Shown here: positions 23,239 through 33,280 of the stretch, piece after piece
Numbering within the stretch: the first letter of the stretch is position 1
Layout of the letters: every line of letters starts with the position of its first letter
NCBI GenBank assembly: GCA_017458105.1
Contig: JAFTGC010000031.1
Span: 1-40,856, forward strand
Direction of reading: 5' to 3'
Source of the DNA: Ruminococcus sp.
Lineage (GTDB): Bacteria > Bacillota > Clostridia > Oscillospirales > Acutalibacteraceae
Length of the DNA stretch: 40,856 nt
Position numbers and translations under genes: made by a program
Notes under the pieces: generated by a model
The model's database searches: none
Told to the model about the DNA's origin: nothing
What the model saw: the letters and a program-made list of their open reading frames with translations, nothing else

Positions 23239-25098
23239 ATGTCAGATTACAGTATTTTATCACAACTTAGCAGTCCTGATGATTTAAAAAAACTGCCTGA
23301 ATCAGAGCTTCCAAAGCTTTGCGAAGAAATTCGTCAAAAATTGGTAGAGGTTGTTTCTGAAAACGGAGGTCACCTTGCCTCAAATCTCGGTGTGGTGGAA
23401 CTTACAATTGCATTGCACCGCTCCTTTAAAGCACCTTTTGACAGTATTGTTTGGGATGTTGGGCATCAGTCCTACACTCATAAAATGCTCACGGGCAGAT
23501 ATTCAAAAATTGAAACAATCCGTACCAAAGGTGGCTTATCAGGCTTTCCGAAACGCAACGAGAGCAAGTATGACGATTTTAATGCAGGTCACAGCAGTAC
23601 TTCAATTTCTGCGGCTTTTGGTATGGCAAAAGCTAAACAGATTAAAGGTGAAAAATCTCATACCGTTGCTGTTATAGGTGATGCCTCTTTTACAGGCGGT
23701 ATGGCTCTTGAGGGGTTTAACAACGCAGGACGGTACAGCAAAAAGTTCATAGTTGTGCTTAATGACAATAAAATGTCAATTGGCAAAAATGTTGGTGCCT
23801 TTGCAAAATATCTTACCAGGGTTAGGGTAAATCCGTGGTACCTTCGTCTTAAAAATAAAATTGAGCGTGTTCTTTTAAAAATTCCTATTGTCGGCAAATG
23901 GTTGATTAAACTTCTTGCCCATTCAACGAGTAAGGTTAAAAAGATTGCTTATCGTGATACTATCTTTGATAACTTTGGCTTTACCTACTTCGGACCAATT
24001 AACGGACACGATATAGATGAGCTGGAACGTGCGTTTGAAGCAGCAAAAAAACTTGATGCCCCCGTACTTATTCATGTTGTTACAAAAAAGGGTAAAGGTT
24101 ATGAATATGCTGAAAAGGACCCGAAAACTTTCCACGGCATAAATCGGTTTGATATAATAACAGGAGAAAGTCCGCAAAGTAAGGAGAGTTTCTCTTCTGT
24201 TTTTGGTGAGTATATGTGCCAAATTGCCTCAAAAGATAGGCGGATTTGTGCTATTACAGCGGCTATGAAGCCGGGTGTTGGATTAAACGACTTCAGCATT
24301 CAGTATAAAGATAGATTTTTTGATGTTGGTATAGCCGAAGAACATGCAGTGACTTTTGCGGCAGGACTTGCATGTAAGGGAATGGTACCTGTTTTTGCGG
24401 TGTACAGCACTTTTTTACAGCGTGCGTATGACCAGCTTTTGCACGATGTTGCAATGCAAAAGCTTCATGTTGTTATCGCAATTGACCGTGCGGGCATAGT
24501 AGGTGATGACGGTGAAACACATCAGGGTGTGTTTGATGTTTCAATGCTAAATTCACTGCCTAATACAACGATATATTCACCGTGTTATTTTGACGGTCTC
24601 AAAAAATGCCTTAATGAGGCGGTCTATCATACCGAAAGCCTTGTGGCAGTTCGTTATCCGAGAGGCGGCGAACTATACCGGCCTGAAAATTATCTTGAAG
24701 CATCTGTGGATTTTGATTTTTACGGCAGCAAAGATTGTGATACACTTATTGTTACTTATGGTCGGCTTTTCTCAAATTGTTGTGAAGCAAAGAAAAAGCT
24801 TATAAAAAACGGCAAAGAAGTCTGTGTTCTTAAATTAAATCAGATTAAACCGTTGCCCGAAAAGGCGGTTTGTGACTCGCTGGTTTTTAAAGATATTCAT
24901 TTTTATGAAGAAGGTATGATGAACGGTAGTATAGCCTATTGCTTTAACACCGAACTTACCAGGATGGGTTATGCAGGTAAAGTGAATATTCATGCTATTG
25001 ACGATGTTTTTGTGGATCATCAGACTGTTTCACAGGCACTCAAAGAGCTGTGTTTTGACAGTGAAAGTATAGTAAAAGATATTTTGGAGATTGAATGA
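23239..25098 (+). CDS. dxs: 1-deoxy-D-xylulose-5-phosphate synthase
   Basis: A 619-residue thiamine-diphosphate enzyme, the first step of the MEP isoprenoid pathway (pyruvate plus glyceraldehyde 3-phosphate). Evidence includes GGHLASNLGVVELTIALH, WDVGHQSYTHKMLTGR, the ThDP/magnesium motif GDASFTGGMALEGFNNAG, and GIAEEHAVTFAAGLA with the catalytic Glu. The ribosome binding site (AAGAGATAG) is weak and a 68-base gap follows ispA, the largest in this part of the cluster. tlyA overlaps its end by 4 bases. Confidence 0.97.
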   Translation: MSDYSILSQLSSPDDLKKLPESELPKLCEEIRQKLVEVVSENGGHLASNLGVVELTIALHRSFKAPFDSIVWDVGHQSYTHKMLTGRYSKIETIRTKGGLSGFPKRNESKYDDFNAGHSSTSISAAFGMAKAKQIKGEKSHTVAVIGDASFTGGMALEGFNNAGRYSKKFIVVLNDNKMSIGKNVGAFAKYLTRVRVNPWYLRLKNKIERVLLKIPIVGKWLIKLLAHSTSKVKKIAYRDTIFDNFGFTYFGPINGHDIDELERAFEAAKKLDAPVLIHVVTKKGKGYEYAEKDPKTFHGINRFDIITGESPQSKESFSSVFGEYMCQIASKDRRICAITAAMKPGVGLNDFSIQYKDRFFDVGIAEEHAVTFAAGLACKGMVPVFAVYSTFLQRAYDQLLHDVAMQKLHVVIAIDRAGIVGDDGETHQGVFDVSMLNSLPNTTIYSPCYFDGLKKCLNEAVYHTESLVAVRYPRGGELYRPENYLEASVDFDFYGSKDCDTLIVTYGRLFSNCCEAKKKLIKNGKEVCVLKLNQIKPLPEKAVCDSLVFKDIHFYEEGMMNGSIAYCFNTELTRMGYAGKVNIHAIDDVFVDHQTVSQALKELCFDSESIVKDILEIE

Positions 25099-25898
25099 AA
25101 AAGCGTTTAGATATTTTGGTTTATGAAAAGGGATTTTGCGAATCAAGAGAAAAAGCAAAAGCTATAATAATGTCAGGTCTTGTCTATGTTGACAACCAAA
25201 AAGCCGATAAATGCGGTGTTCAGTATGATGAAAAATCAAATATTGAAGTCCGTGGCAACACCCTTCAATATGTATCAAGGGGCGGTCTAAAGCTTGAAAA
25301 AGCAATAGACAAGTTCAAACTGGATTTAACAGGAAAAATTACAATGGACATAGGGGCATCAACGGGTGGTTTTACCGATTGTATGCTGCAAAACGGTGCA
25401 GTAAAAGTTTATTCAATTGATGTAGGCTACGGTCAGCTTGCGTGGAAACTGCGTTCAGATAAGAGGGTAATAAATCTCGAAAGGACTAATTTCCGTAATG
25501 TAACAACCGACCAAGTTCCTGATAAAATAGATTTTTTTTCAATAGATGTTTCATTTATTTCATTGAAGCTTTTACTTCCTGTGGCAAGACAATTGCTTGC
25601 GGATGAAGGCGAAGCTGTCTGCCTTATTAAACCTCAGTTTGAAGCAGGCAGAGAAAATGTCGGCAAAAAAGGTGTAGTTCGTGATCCGAAAATTCACGAA
25701 TCAGTTGTCAATATGATAGTTGATTTTTGTCTTGCAAACGGGTATTCGGTACTTAACCTTGACTTTTCACCAATAAAAGGTCCTGAGGGAAATATCGAAT
25801 ATTTGATACACCTTAAAAAGAGCGATGAACCTCAACTTTTCACCGATATTATTCCAAAAGAATTGGTACAGCTTTCTCATAAAACTCTTTCAAAGTAG
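25095..25898 (+). CDS. tlyA: TlyA family rRNA 2'-O-methyltransferase
   Basis: A 267-residue protein with an N-terminal S4 RNA-binding domain (about 1-60: KRLDILVYEKGFCESREKAKAIIMSGLVYV) and an FtsJ/RrmJ-type methyltransferase domain (MDIGASTGGFTDCMLQNGA, then the IDVGYGQLAWKLR stretch). TlyA methylates 2'-hydroxyls of 16S and 23S rRNA cytidines in mycobacteria. Hemolysin annotations for this family are historical. The start overlaps dxs (ATGA). Confidence 0.94.
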   Translation: MKKRLDILVYEKGFCESREKAKAIIMSGLVYVDNQKADKCGVQYDEKSNIEVRGNTLQYVSRGGLKLEKAIDKFKLDLTGKITMDIGASTGGFTDCMLQNGAVKVYSIDVGYGQLAWKLRSDKRVINLERTNFRNVTTDQVPDKIDFFSIDVSFISLKLLLPVARQLLADEGEAVCLIKPQFEAGRENVGKKGVVRDPKIHESVVNMIVDFCLANGYSVLNLDFSPIKGPEGNIEYLIHLKKSDEPQLFTDIIPKELVQLSHKTLSK

Positions 25899-25907
25899 GT
25901 TTAAACT

Positions 25908-26771
25908 ATGAATATATGTTTAAAAGTAAATGTTCAAAAAGAAAAAGCGGTAAATTATGCAAATGAAGTTATCAATCTTCTTTTAGAGAATGATGTTTCT
26001 GTTCTTATGAAAGAAGATGTCCGTGATTTTTTTCAAAATAATGAACTTATACATTACTATGAGGATGACAACAGGCTTTTCTCAGATGCTGACTGCGTAA
26101 TAACAGTTGGCGGTGACGGAACAATAATTCATAACGCTCTTTTTGCGGCAAAAAATAATATTCCTCTTGTTGGTGTAAATGCAGGCAGAGTTGGATATGC
26201 GGCAGAAATTGAATTTTCGGAAATCAATTTGCTCAAAAAAATTTTAAAGGGTGACTATGAAGTTGAGCAGCGAATGATTCTTGAAGTTTCAATTGAAAAA
26301 TCTGATGAAACATTAACTTATTACTGTATTAACGAAGTTGTAATTTCACGAGGACAGCTGTCACGAATTATTGATATGACTCTGTTTGTTAATGATGAAA
26401 AGACTATGAATTACCGTGCCGACGGTTTGATTTTTGCAACACCTACAGGCAGTACAGCGTACTCATTGTCAGCAGGAGGCCCTGTTGTTGAACCTACAAT
26501 GCAGTGCATTGTTATGACGCCAATCTGTCCGTATGCTCTTATGGATAAAACCTTGATTTTCAGCGAAGGCACATCTCTTGCGGTTGTCGCTAACAGACAT
26601 TCTGCCGAGGATGAAAAAAGTTATGTTACCATCGACGGTCAAACGGTTATTCCGTTATCATCTAAAGATAAGGTGACGATCCGACGTTCACCGTTGACAC
26701 TCAAACTTATTTCGCTGAAAAAACGTAATTTTTGCCGACTTGTTGGACAAAAGCTAAAGGAGGACTACTGA
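25908..26771 (+). CDS. nadK: NAD kinase
   Basis: A 287-residue enzyme making NADP from NAD. GGDGT is at 68-72, followed by GVNAGRVGYAAEI; the usual form is GVNxGxLGFL. CINEVVISRGQLSRI, NYRADGLIFATPTGSTAYSLSAGGP and the C-terminal ICPYALMDKTLIF are family motifs. Its stop overlaps argR by one base (TGATG). Confidence 0.95.
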   Translation: MNICLKVNVQKEKAVNYANEVINLLLENDVSVLMKEDVRDFFQNNELIHYYEDDNRLFSDADCVITVGGDGTIIHNALFAAKNNIPLVGVNAGRVGYAAEIEFSEINLLKKILKGDYEVEQRMILEVSIEKSDETLTYYCINEVVISRGQLSRIIDMTLFVNDEKTMNYRADGLIFATPTGSTAYSLSAGGPVVEPTMQCIVMTPICPYALMDKTLIFSEGTSLAVVANRHSAEDEKSYVTIDGQTVIPLSSKDKVTIRRSPLTLKLISLKKRNFCRLVGQKLKEDY

Positions 26772-27217
26772 TGAAGTCCTCAAGACATTCAAAAATTTTA
26801 GAACTGGTCAACGAATATGATATAAATACGCAGGAGGAACTTTTAAACCGATTGACTGAGTCAGGTTTTAAAGTAACTCAGGCAACTGTATCGAGAGATA
26901 TTAAGGAACTTCGTCTGCTCAAAACTTTGGGCCCAAACGGAAAATACCGATACACCTCAGGAGTGCGTAGGTCACTGGATAATCAGTCGGGTTTTGAAAA
27001 TCTTTTTTCATCTTCGTCACTGTCTGTAGAAAGTGCAGAGAACATAGTGGTTGTAAAAACGATGAGCGGAATGGCACAAGCTGTTTGTGCCTCTTTAGAT
27101 AATACGAACAATGAAAATATTATTGGAACAATCGCTGGTGACGACACGATTTTTATGGTTGTAAAAACCAAAGCGGATGCCGTACAGCTTGTTGGTGAAT
27201 TTAGAAAATTACTGTAA
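26771..27217 (+). CDS. argR: Arginine repressor family regulator
   Basis: A 148-residue ArgR/AhrC protein. An N-terminal winged helix (HSKILELVNEYDINTQEELLNRL...VTQATVSRDIKELRLLK) is followed by a C-terminal hexamerisation and arginine-binding domain (ENIVVVKTMSGMAQAVCASLD...IIGTIAGDDTIFMVVKT). ATG 26771 with AAAGGAGGA upstream is the start; an open frame back to 26732 lies inside nadK. No arginine genes are in the window. Its place between nadK and recN is conserved in Firmicutes. Confidence 0.95.
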   Translation: MKSSRHSKILELVNEYDINTQEELLNRLTESGFKVTQATVSRDIKELRLLKTLGPNGKYRYTSGVRRSLDNQSGFENLFSSSSLSVESAENIVVVKTMSGMAQAVCASLDNTNNENIIGTIAGDDTIFMVVKTKADAVQLVGEFRKLL

Positions 27218-27241
27218 ATTTATACTAAAAGTGAGGATTTT

Positions 27242-28900
27242 ATGCTGAATTCCCTTTATATAGAAAATATTGCCGTCATTGAAAAAACAAATATAGATTT
27301 TTCTCAGGGACTCAATGCACTGACAGGCGAAACAGGTGCAGGTAAAAGTATCATTATCGACTCAATAAATGCAGTCACGGGTCATCGCACAAGTAAAGAT
27401 ATTATACGGACCGGAGCAGAAAAAGCTTTTGTTGCGGCAACTTTTACCAATGTTAATGAAGAAATTCTGAATAAGGCATCAGAGTTAGGTTTTGAGAGTG
27501 AAGACGGTTCCTTGATTTTTAGTCGTGAACTTTCACTAAACGGACGCAGTAGTTGTCGTATAAACTCCCGCCCGGCAACCCTTGCAGTACTTAAGGAACT
27601 CGGCATAAATCTTATAAATATTCACGGTCAACACGAAAGCTTGGAGCTTATGCAGTCGGAGTCGCACATAAATTATATAGATAACTTTGCCGAGATAAGC
27701 GAGGTTGTTGCCGATTATTATTCTTCTTATAAAGAACTAAAAAAACTTGAAAAACTTCTTAATACTTCCAAAACAGACGAAAGCCGTCGTTTGTATGAAA
27801 TTGATTTGTTGAATTTTCAGGTTGATGAAATTAACAATGCTGCTCTTGAAATAGGTGAAGACGAGGCGTTGGAAGATGAGAGAAGATTGCTTGAAAACGG
27901 TGAAAAAATTGTTTCTCTTCTTAAAAAAGCAACTTCAACACTCTCCGGATACGGTGAAGGTAATGCCTGCGATTTGGTGGATGAAGCAAGTTCATATTTA
28001 ATAAAAGCTTCTGCACTTTATGAAGAAGCCGACGATGTCAGCAATAGACTGGCTGATTTATCTTACACATTGCAGGATATATCTGCCGAAATAAGCGGAA
28101 TGGTTGATGAACTTGACCTTAATCCTTTAAGACTTGACGAAGTAGAGGAAAGACTTGATGAGATTTATAAATTAAAACGAAAATATGGTTCAACCATTGA
28201 AGAAATTCTGGAGTTTAGAGATGAAGCAGATCAAAAACTTGCCGAACTTCAGAATTACGATGCAAATATGGCGAATGCCAAGCAGGAATATGAAAAACTT
28301 TTAAAATTAACTAATAAAAAAGCCGAAAATCTGACTAAATTAAGGTATAAGTCGGGCGAAGAGTTTTCAAAAAGAGTTCAGACAGAGATGAAATTTCTCG
28401 ATATGCCAAATGTACGGATTTTCGTTTCTATAGAAGAAACACCGTTATCACCAAAGGGTAAAGATAAGGTAGAAATTCTGATTTCAGCCAACCCGGGTGA
28501 AACTCCTAAACCTGTTACAAAAATTGCTTCCGGCGGTGAGCTTTCAAGAATGATGCTCGCCATCAAAACTGTTCTGTCCGAAAGCGACACAATAGATACT
28601 CTGATTTTTGATGAAGTTGATACCGGTATCTCCGGCAAAGCAGCGATGAAAGTCGGAATGAAACTTCGTGAAGTTGCCAAAAATCGACAAGTTTTGTGCG
28701 TAACACATCAGGTTCAGATTGCATCCCTTGCAGAAAATCATTTTCTTATAAGGAAAAACTTTAAAGAGGACAGAACCTTTACAGATGTAATTTCACTTGA
28801 CAGAGAGGGAAGAATAAACGAGCTTTCAAGAATTATGGGTGGAATTGAAATTACCGAAAATACCCGAAAGCTCGCAGCTGAAATGCTTGATAATAATTGA
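27242..28900 (+). CDS. recN: DNA repair protein RecN
   Basis: A 552-residue SMC-like ATPase acting early in double-strand break repair. Walker A is GETGAGKS (29-36). INIHGQHESLELM is typical of RecN. The middle (about 155-380) is a coiled coil. The ABC signature is IASGGELSRMMLAIK and Walker B is TLIFDEVDTGISG, with VLCVTHQVQIAS after it. Full length. Confidence 0.97.
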   Translation: MLNSLYIENIAVIEKTNIDFSQGLNALTGETGAGKSIIIDSINAVTGHRTSKDIIRTGAEKAFVAATFTNVNEEILNKASELGFESEDGSLIFSRELSLNGRSSCRINSRPATLAVLKELGINLINIHGQHESLELMQSESHINYIDNFAEISEVVADYYSSYKELKKLEKLLNTSKTDESRRLYEIDLLNFQVDEINNAALEIGEDEALEDERRLLENGEKIVSLLKKATSTLSGYGEGNACDLVDEASSYLIKASALYEEADDVSNRLADLSYTLQDISAEISGMVDELDLNPLRLDEVEERLDEIYKLKRKYGSTIEEILEFRDEADQKLAELQNYDANMANAKQEYEKLLKLTNKKAENLTKLRYKSGEEFSKRVQTEMKFLDMPNVRIFVSIEETPLSPKGKDKVEILISANPGETPKPVTKIASGGELSRMMLAIKTVLSESDTIDTLIFDEVDTGISGKAAMKVGMKLREVAKNRQVLCVTHQVQIASLAENHFLIRKNFKEDRTFTDVISLDREGRINELSRIMGGIEITENTRKLAAEMLDNN

Positions 28901-28930
28901 TAAGTAAATGTTGTAAATATGAGGTAGGCT

Positions 28931-30973
28931 ATGAAAGTTTGGTCAGTGAAAAAATCGAATACAAAGAAGGCACTGGCAACTGCTAACCGCCTCGAAATAC
29001 CGCCGTTTTTAGCTTTATTGCTTGATATCCGAGGTCTTACAAAGGATGACGAAATCGTTGAATTTCTTTCAGAGAAACACAGCTTTTCCGACCCGTTCCT
29101 TATGAAAGATATGGATAAAGCGGTTGAACGCATAAACTCAGCTGTTGAAAACGGTGAAAAAATCTGTGTTTACGGTGATTATGACGCCGACGGAGTAACA
29201 AGTACAGCACTTTTATTCAGTTATCTTAATGACAGCCTGGGAGCAGATGTTATTTTTTACATACCTTCTCGTGACGGCGAAGGCTATGGAATGAATCAAG
29301 GTGCTGTTGATAAGCTTCACAGTCAGGGAGTAACTCTGATTATTACTGTCGATAACGGAATTTCAGCCTGTAAGGAGATTGATTATGCCTCTTCTTTGGG
29401 AATTGATACGGTTGTGACAGACCACCATATGCCGTCGGGCGAAATTCCAAATGCTGTTGCCGTCGTTGATGTGAATCAAAAAGGCGATACTTCTCCTTTC
29501 AGAGATTTTTCGGGTGTGGGCGTTGCCTTTAAACTTGTTATGGCACTTGAGGGAGAGTATGCAGACACAGAATCTTTGCTTGAAAATTTCAGCGACATAA
29601 TTGCAATTGGAACAATAGGCGATATTGTTGCACTGCGTGGCGAAAACAGAACTCTTGTAAAATCGGGTATCCGTCATATTCAGAACAGCGACAGAATAGG
29701 TATTAATGCTATGAAACTGGAAGCAGGGCTGAATAATAAAACAATAACTTCAGGCAATATCTCTTTTACAATTGTTCCCAGAATAAATGCAGGCGGCAGA
29801 CTAGGGCTTTCTGCTAAAAGTGTAAATTTGCTCCTTACAGAAGATGAAACTGAAGCGGAGCAAATTGCATCAGAACTTGGTGTTGACAATACTGACAGAC
29901 AAAATATTGAAAAGGAAATACTTGATTCCATCGACAAAAAAATAAATCAACATCCCGAAATTATAACGGACAAAATTATTGTCATAGACGGTGAGGGCTG
30001 GCATCACGGTGTTATCGGTATAGTTGCATCCAGAGTCAAAGAAATATACGATAAGCCTGTTATTATAATAGGTGTTGATGCAGAAGGTAAAGCCAGAGGC
30101 AGCGGACGAAGTGTAGAGGGCTTTTCCCTTTGTGATGCAGTGTTTGCCTGCAGTGAATACCTAACACACTACGGCGGTCACCCAATGGCTGTCGGACTAA
30201 GCCTCGATAAAGAAAACATAAAAAAATTTCGCAGAGCAATAAACGCATATTGTGCAAAACTTAAAATGCCGTACAGTATGCTTTCCATTGATTGCAAACT
30301 TAACCCGATGCAGCTTGATTTGTCGCTGGTAGATCAGATAAAACTTCTTGAGCCGTATGGCAGTGCCAATCCATCTCCGATTTTCGGGCTATATAATATG
30401 GTTATTACAGAGGTGAAATTCTTAAGCGGAAATAAGCATACTCGATTTACACTTAGAAGAGAAAAAAGTTACACAGTAGCACTTTATTTTGGACTTTCAG
30501 AAGAAAATTGCTTTTATAAACCGGGTGATGTTGTAAATCTTGCAGTCACTTTAGACCGCAATGAGTTTCGAGGACAGGAAAATATAAGTGTTATAATTAA
30601 AGATATAAAGTATGCTGACAGCAATAACGAGGATTTTATTGACAACCTCAGAATTTTTGAAAAGTTTGCCTCACGCTACCCGATAACAAGGGAAGAAGCA
30701 ACCCAAATTCTTCCAAATAGAAATGACTTTGCACTGGTATATCGTTATCTAAAGCAATGCGGTATATTTACAAAAAATGAATATTTTTTGATAAAATCAC
30801 TTGACTATAAAATAAAAACAGGTAAACTAAGAATTATACTTCATGCAATGAAGGAACTCGGTCTGATAAAATGGACTCAGGGCTTACATAGTTTTCGGAT
30901 TGAATTGCTCAACAGCGGTAAAGTTAATATAGAAGACAGTATTTTTATCCGAAAATTAAGGGAGGTGCAGTAA
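28931..30973 (+). CDS. recJ: Single-stranded-DNA exonuclease RecJ
   Basis: A 680-residue DHH/DHHA1 exonuclease. The first metal motif is YGDYDADGVTSTALL (81-95), the second VVTDHHMPSG. DHHA1 follows with GEGWHHGVIGIVASRVKE and the GSGRSVEGFSL / YGGHPMAVG pair. An OB-like segment and an extra C-terminal domain of about 110 residues make it longer than E. coli RecJ (577), as is usual in Firmicutes. GAGGTAG precedes the ATG. relA starts at the base after its stop. Confidence 0.95.
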   Translation: MKVWSVKKSNTKKALATANRLEIPPFLALLLDIRGLTKDDEIVEFLSEKHSFSDPFLMKDMDKAVERINSAVENGEKICVYGDYDADGVTSTALLFSYLNDSLGADVIFYIPSRDGEGYGMNQGAVDKLHSQGVTLIITVDNGISACKEIDYASSLGIDTVVTDHHMPSGEIPNAVAVVDVNQKGDTSPFRDFSGVGVAFKLVMALEGEYADTESLLENFSDIIAIGTIGDIVALRGENRTLVKSGIRHIQNSDRIGINAMKLEAGLNNKTITSGNISFTIVPRINAGGRLGLSAKSVNLLLTEDETEAEQIASELGVDNTDRQNIEKEILDSIDKKINQHPEIITDKIIVIDGEGWHHGVIGIVASRVKEIYDKPVIIIGVDAEGKARGSGRSVEGFSLCDAVFACSEYLTHYGGHPMAVGLSLDKENIKKFRRAINAYCAKLKMPYSMLSIDCKLNPMQLDLSLVDQIKLLEPYGSANPSPIFGLYNMVITEVKFLSGNKHTRFTLRREKSYTVALYFGLSEENCFYKPGDVVNLAVTLDRNEFRGQENISVIIKDIKYADSNNEDFIDNLRIFEKFASRYPITREEATQILPNRNDFALVYRYLKQCGIFTKNEYFLIKSLDYKIKTGKLRIILHAMKELGLIKWTQGLHSFRIELLNSGKVNIEDSIFIRKLREVQ

Positions 30974-33181
30974 ATGTCTGAAATCGAATATACTCATTAT
31001 GAAAATTACGAGGACTACAATGACCTTGTTACCTTAATTAACGAAAGTGATAATACATTTGACCTCATAACAATTCAAAAGGCATATAATCTTGCAGCAG
31101 AGGCTCACGGTAATCAGCGTAGAGTTTCCGGCATACCTTATATTCTTCATCCCACTTCGGTAGCCTGCATACTTGTAAAAATGGGTATGGATACCGATTG
31201 TGTTGTTGCGGCACTTCTTCACGATGTTGTTGAGGATACAGATACTGAACTTGACGCTATTAAAAAAGAGTTTGGTGATACAATTGCTGAATTGATTGAC
31301 GGTGTAACAAAACTTTCAAAAATTAAATTTTCTAACCGTGAAGAACGCCAGGCAGAAAATCTGCGTAAAATGCTCATTGCAATGAGCAACGATATCCGGG
31401 TTATTATAGTCAAACTTGCTGACAGACTGCACAATATGTATACTATTGGTGTTATGAACCCTCAAAAACAAAGGGATAAAGCACTGGAAAATATGGAGGT
31501 TTATGCACCTATTGCTCACCGCCTTGGTATGAAGGAGATGAAGGAAAAACTAGAGGATATTTCAATCCGAATTCTTGACCCTGTCGGTTATCAGGAAATA
31601 GAGAACGAACTTCTCCTAAAAAAAGATCAGCGTGATAAATTTATTGAAAAAATAAAACGTGAAATTACCGAGCGGATTGGTGACACAGTTAAACATATTT
31701 ATATTGCAGGCAGGGTAAAATCAATTAATTCCATCTACCGCAAAACCTTTATGAAAGGTAAGACAATGGATGAAATCTACGATGTCTTTGCGGTTCGTGT
31801 AATAGTTGATTCTGTGCTTGATTGCTACAATGTGCTTGGTGTAGTTCATGATATTTATCAACCTATCCCAAACAGGTTTAAGGATTATATCAGCACTCCT
31901 AAAAAGAATATGTATCAATCTCTTCACACAACGGTAATCGGTAAGGATGGAGTGCCTTTTGAAGTGCAAATTCGTACATGGGAAATGCACTATACAGCAG
32001 AGTATGGGATTGCCGCACACTGGAAGTATAAACTCGGACTTTCAAACAAAAAATCCGACAAAGCTATTATGCAGGACAGAATCGCCTCCCTAAGAAAGAT
32101 GATTGAAAATCAGGTACAGTCTGAGGACGGTACCGAAATTATAAAAAATATTAAAAACGACCTTGACCAGGACGAAGTTTTCGTGTTTACTCCAAAGGGC
32201 GATCTGATGAATTTACCTAACGGTTCCACGGTAATTGACCTGGCCTATGCTATTCATACCGAAGTCGGCAACAGAATGATAGGAGCTAAGGCTGACAGAC
32301 GCATTGTTCCTATTGATTACAAACTTCACAATGGCGAGATTATTGAGATAATTACTCAAAGAGAAGGAACAGGCCCTAAACGCGACTGGTTAAAGATAGT
32401 TAAAACCTCAGAGGCACGCACTAAAATCCGTCAGTGGTTCAAACGTGAAAAACGTGATGAAAATATAATAGAGGGTAAAGCTATGCTTGAAGCCGAACTT
32501 AAAAAGGCAGGCATTTATTTAACTGACGAGGATTCTCGTGAGATACTCACAAAAATCCACTCAAGACATAATTGCAATACCCTTGATGATTTTTATGCGG
32601 CTATCGGTTACGGTGGCATACAGCTGTGGAAGGTTCTTCCTAGAATCAAGGAAGAATATCAAAAAAAATATGAACAAAAAGTAGAAGAATTTATTCCACC
32701 TAAAGAACCGGCAAAGCATCGCCGAAATGCTTCCTCCGGTGTTGAGATTGAAGGACTGGACAATTGCTTAATCAAATTTTCAAAATGTTGCAGTCCGCTT
32801 CCGGGTGATAATATCATTGGATTTGTAACCCGTGGATACGGTGTTTCAATCCATAAAAGAAGTTGCCCTAATGTTCCTCAAAATATCAGTGAATCAGCCG
32901 AGCCTGAGCGTTGGGTCAATGCGAAATGGATAGATAATATTAAAGAGAATTTCTTAAGTGTGCTTGAAATTGAAGCTGTTGACAGAACCGGTCTGCTTGC
33001 CGATTTGACTATACAGCTTTCTCAAATGCACATATTTATTCATAACCTTTCGTCACGCAGTAAAAAAGGCGGCACTGCGATTGTTGTTGTATCAATTGAT
33101 ACAAATGGCATTGATCACCTTAAAGGTATTATGACGCATCTTGGTAATATAAACGGTATAATTTCTGTAAAAAGAATATAA
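30974..33181 (+). CDS. relA: RelA/SpoT family bifunctional (p)ppGpp synthetase/hydrolase
   Basis: A 735-residue long RSH alarmone enzyme. The HD hydrolase domain (about 30-190) has AHGNQRRVSGIPYILHP and LLHDVVEDT with His83-Asp84 intact, so hydrolysis is expected. The synthetase domain carries RFKDYISTPKKNMYQSLHTTVIG and VQIRTWEMH. TGS is VFTPKGDLMNLPNGSTVIDLAYAIH. A zinc-finger-like CCSPLPGD and a C-terminal ACT domain complete it. The RBS GGGAGGTG lies inside the recJ end. The apt gene usually found between recJ and relA is absent. It is the last gene of the run. Confidence 0.97.
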   Translation: MSEIEYTHYENYEDYNDLVTLINESDNTFDLITIQKAYNLAAEAHGNQRRVSGIPYILHPTSVACILVKMGMDTDCVVAALLHDVVEDTDTELDAIKKEFGDTIAELIDGVTKLSKIKFSNREERQAENLRKMLIAMSNDIRVIIVKLADRLHNMYTIGVMNPQKQRDKALENMEVYAPIAHRLGMKEMKEKLEDISIRILDPVGYQEIENELLLKKDQRDKFIEKIKREITERIGDTVKHIYIAGRVKSINSIYRKTFMKGKTMDEIYDVFAVRVIVDSVLDCYNVLGVVHDIYQPIPNRFKDYISTPKKNMYQSLHTTVIGKDGVPFEVQIRTWEMHYTAEYGIAAHWKYKLGLSNKKSDKAIMQDRIASLRKMIENQVQSEDGTEIIKNIKNDLDQDEVFVFTPKGDLMNLPNGSTVIDLAYAIHTEVGNRMIGAKADRRIVPIDYKLHNGEIIEIITQREGTGPKRDWLKIVKTSEARTKIRQWFKREKRDENIIEGKAMLEAELKKAGIYLTDEDSREILTKIHSRHNCNTLDDFYAAIGYGGIQLWKVLPRIKEEYQKKYEQKVEEFIPPKEPAKHRRNASSGVEIEGLDNCLIKFSKCCSPLPGDNIIGFVTRGYGVSIHKRSCPNVPQNISESAEPERWVNAKWIDNIKENFLSVLEIEAVDRTGLLADLTIQLSQMHIFIHNLSSRSKKGGTAIVVVSIDTNGIDHLKGIMTHLGNINGIISVKRI

Positions 33182-33189
33182 TAAATCGG

Positions 33190-33219
33190 GCAGACTGTCT
33201 TTTAAGGCGGTCTGCTTTT
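33190..33219 (+). terminator. Terminator after relA, closing the housekeeping run
   Basis: GCAGACTGTCT (33190-33200) pairs with 33205-33215 (ending GGTCTGC) with two G-T wobbles and a 4-base loop, followed by TTTT. It is 8 bases after the relA stop codon. Confidence 0.85.
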
Positions 33220-33280
33220 GTCATAACTTTCTGCTTCCTAACATAAATATATGTGTAAGAAAATAATCGGAGGTAATAAA

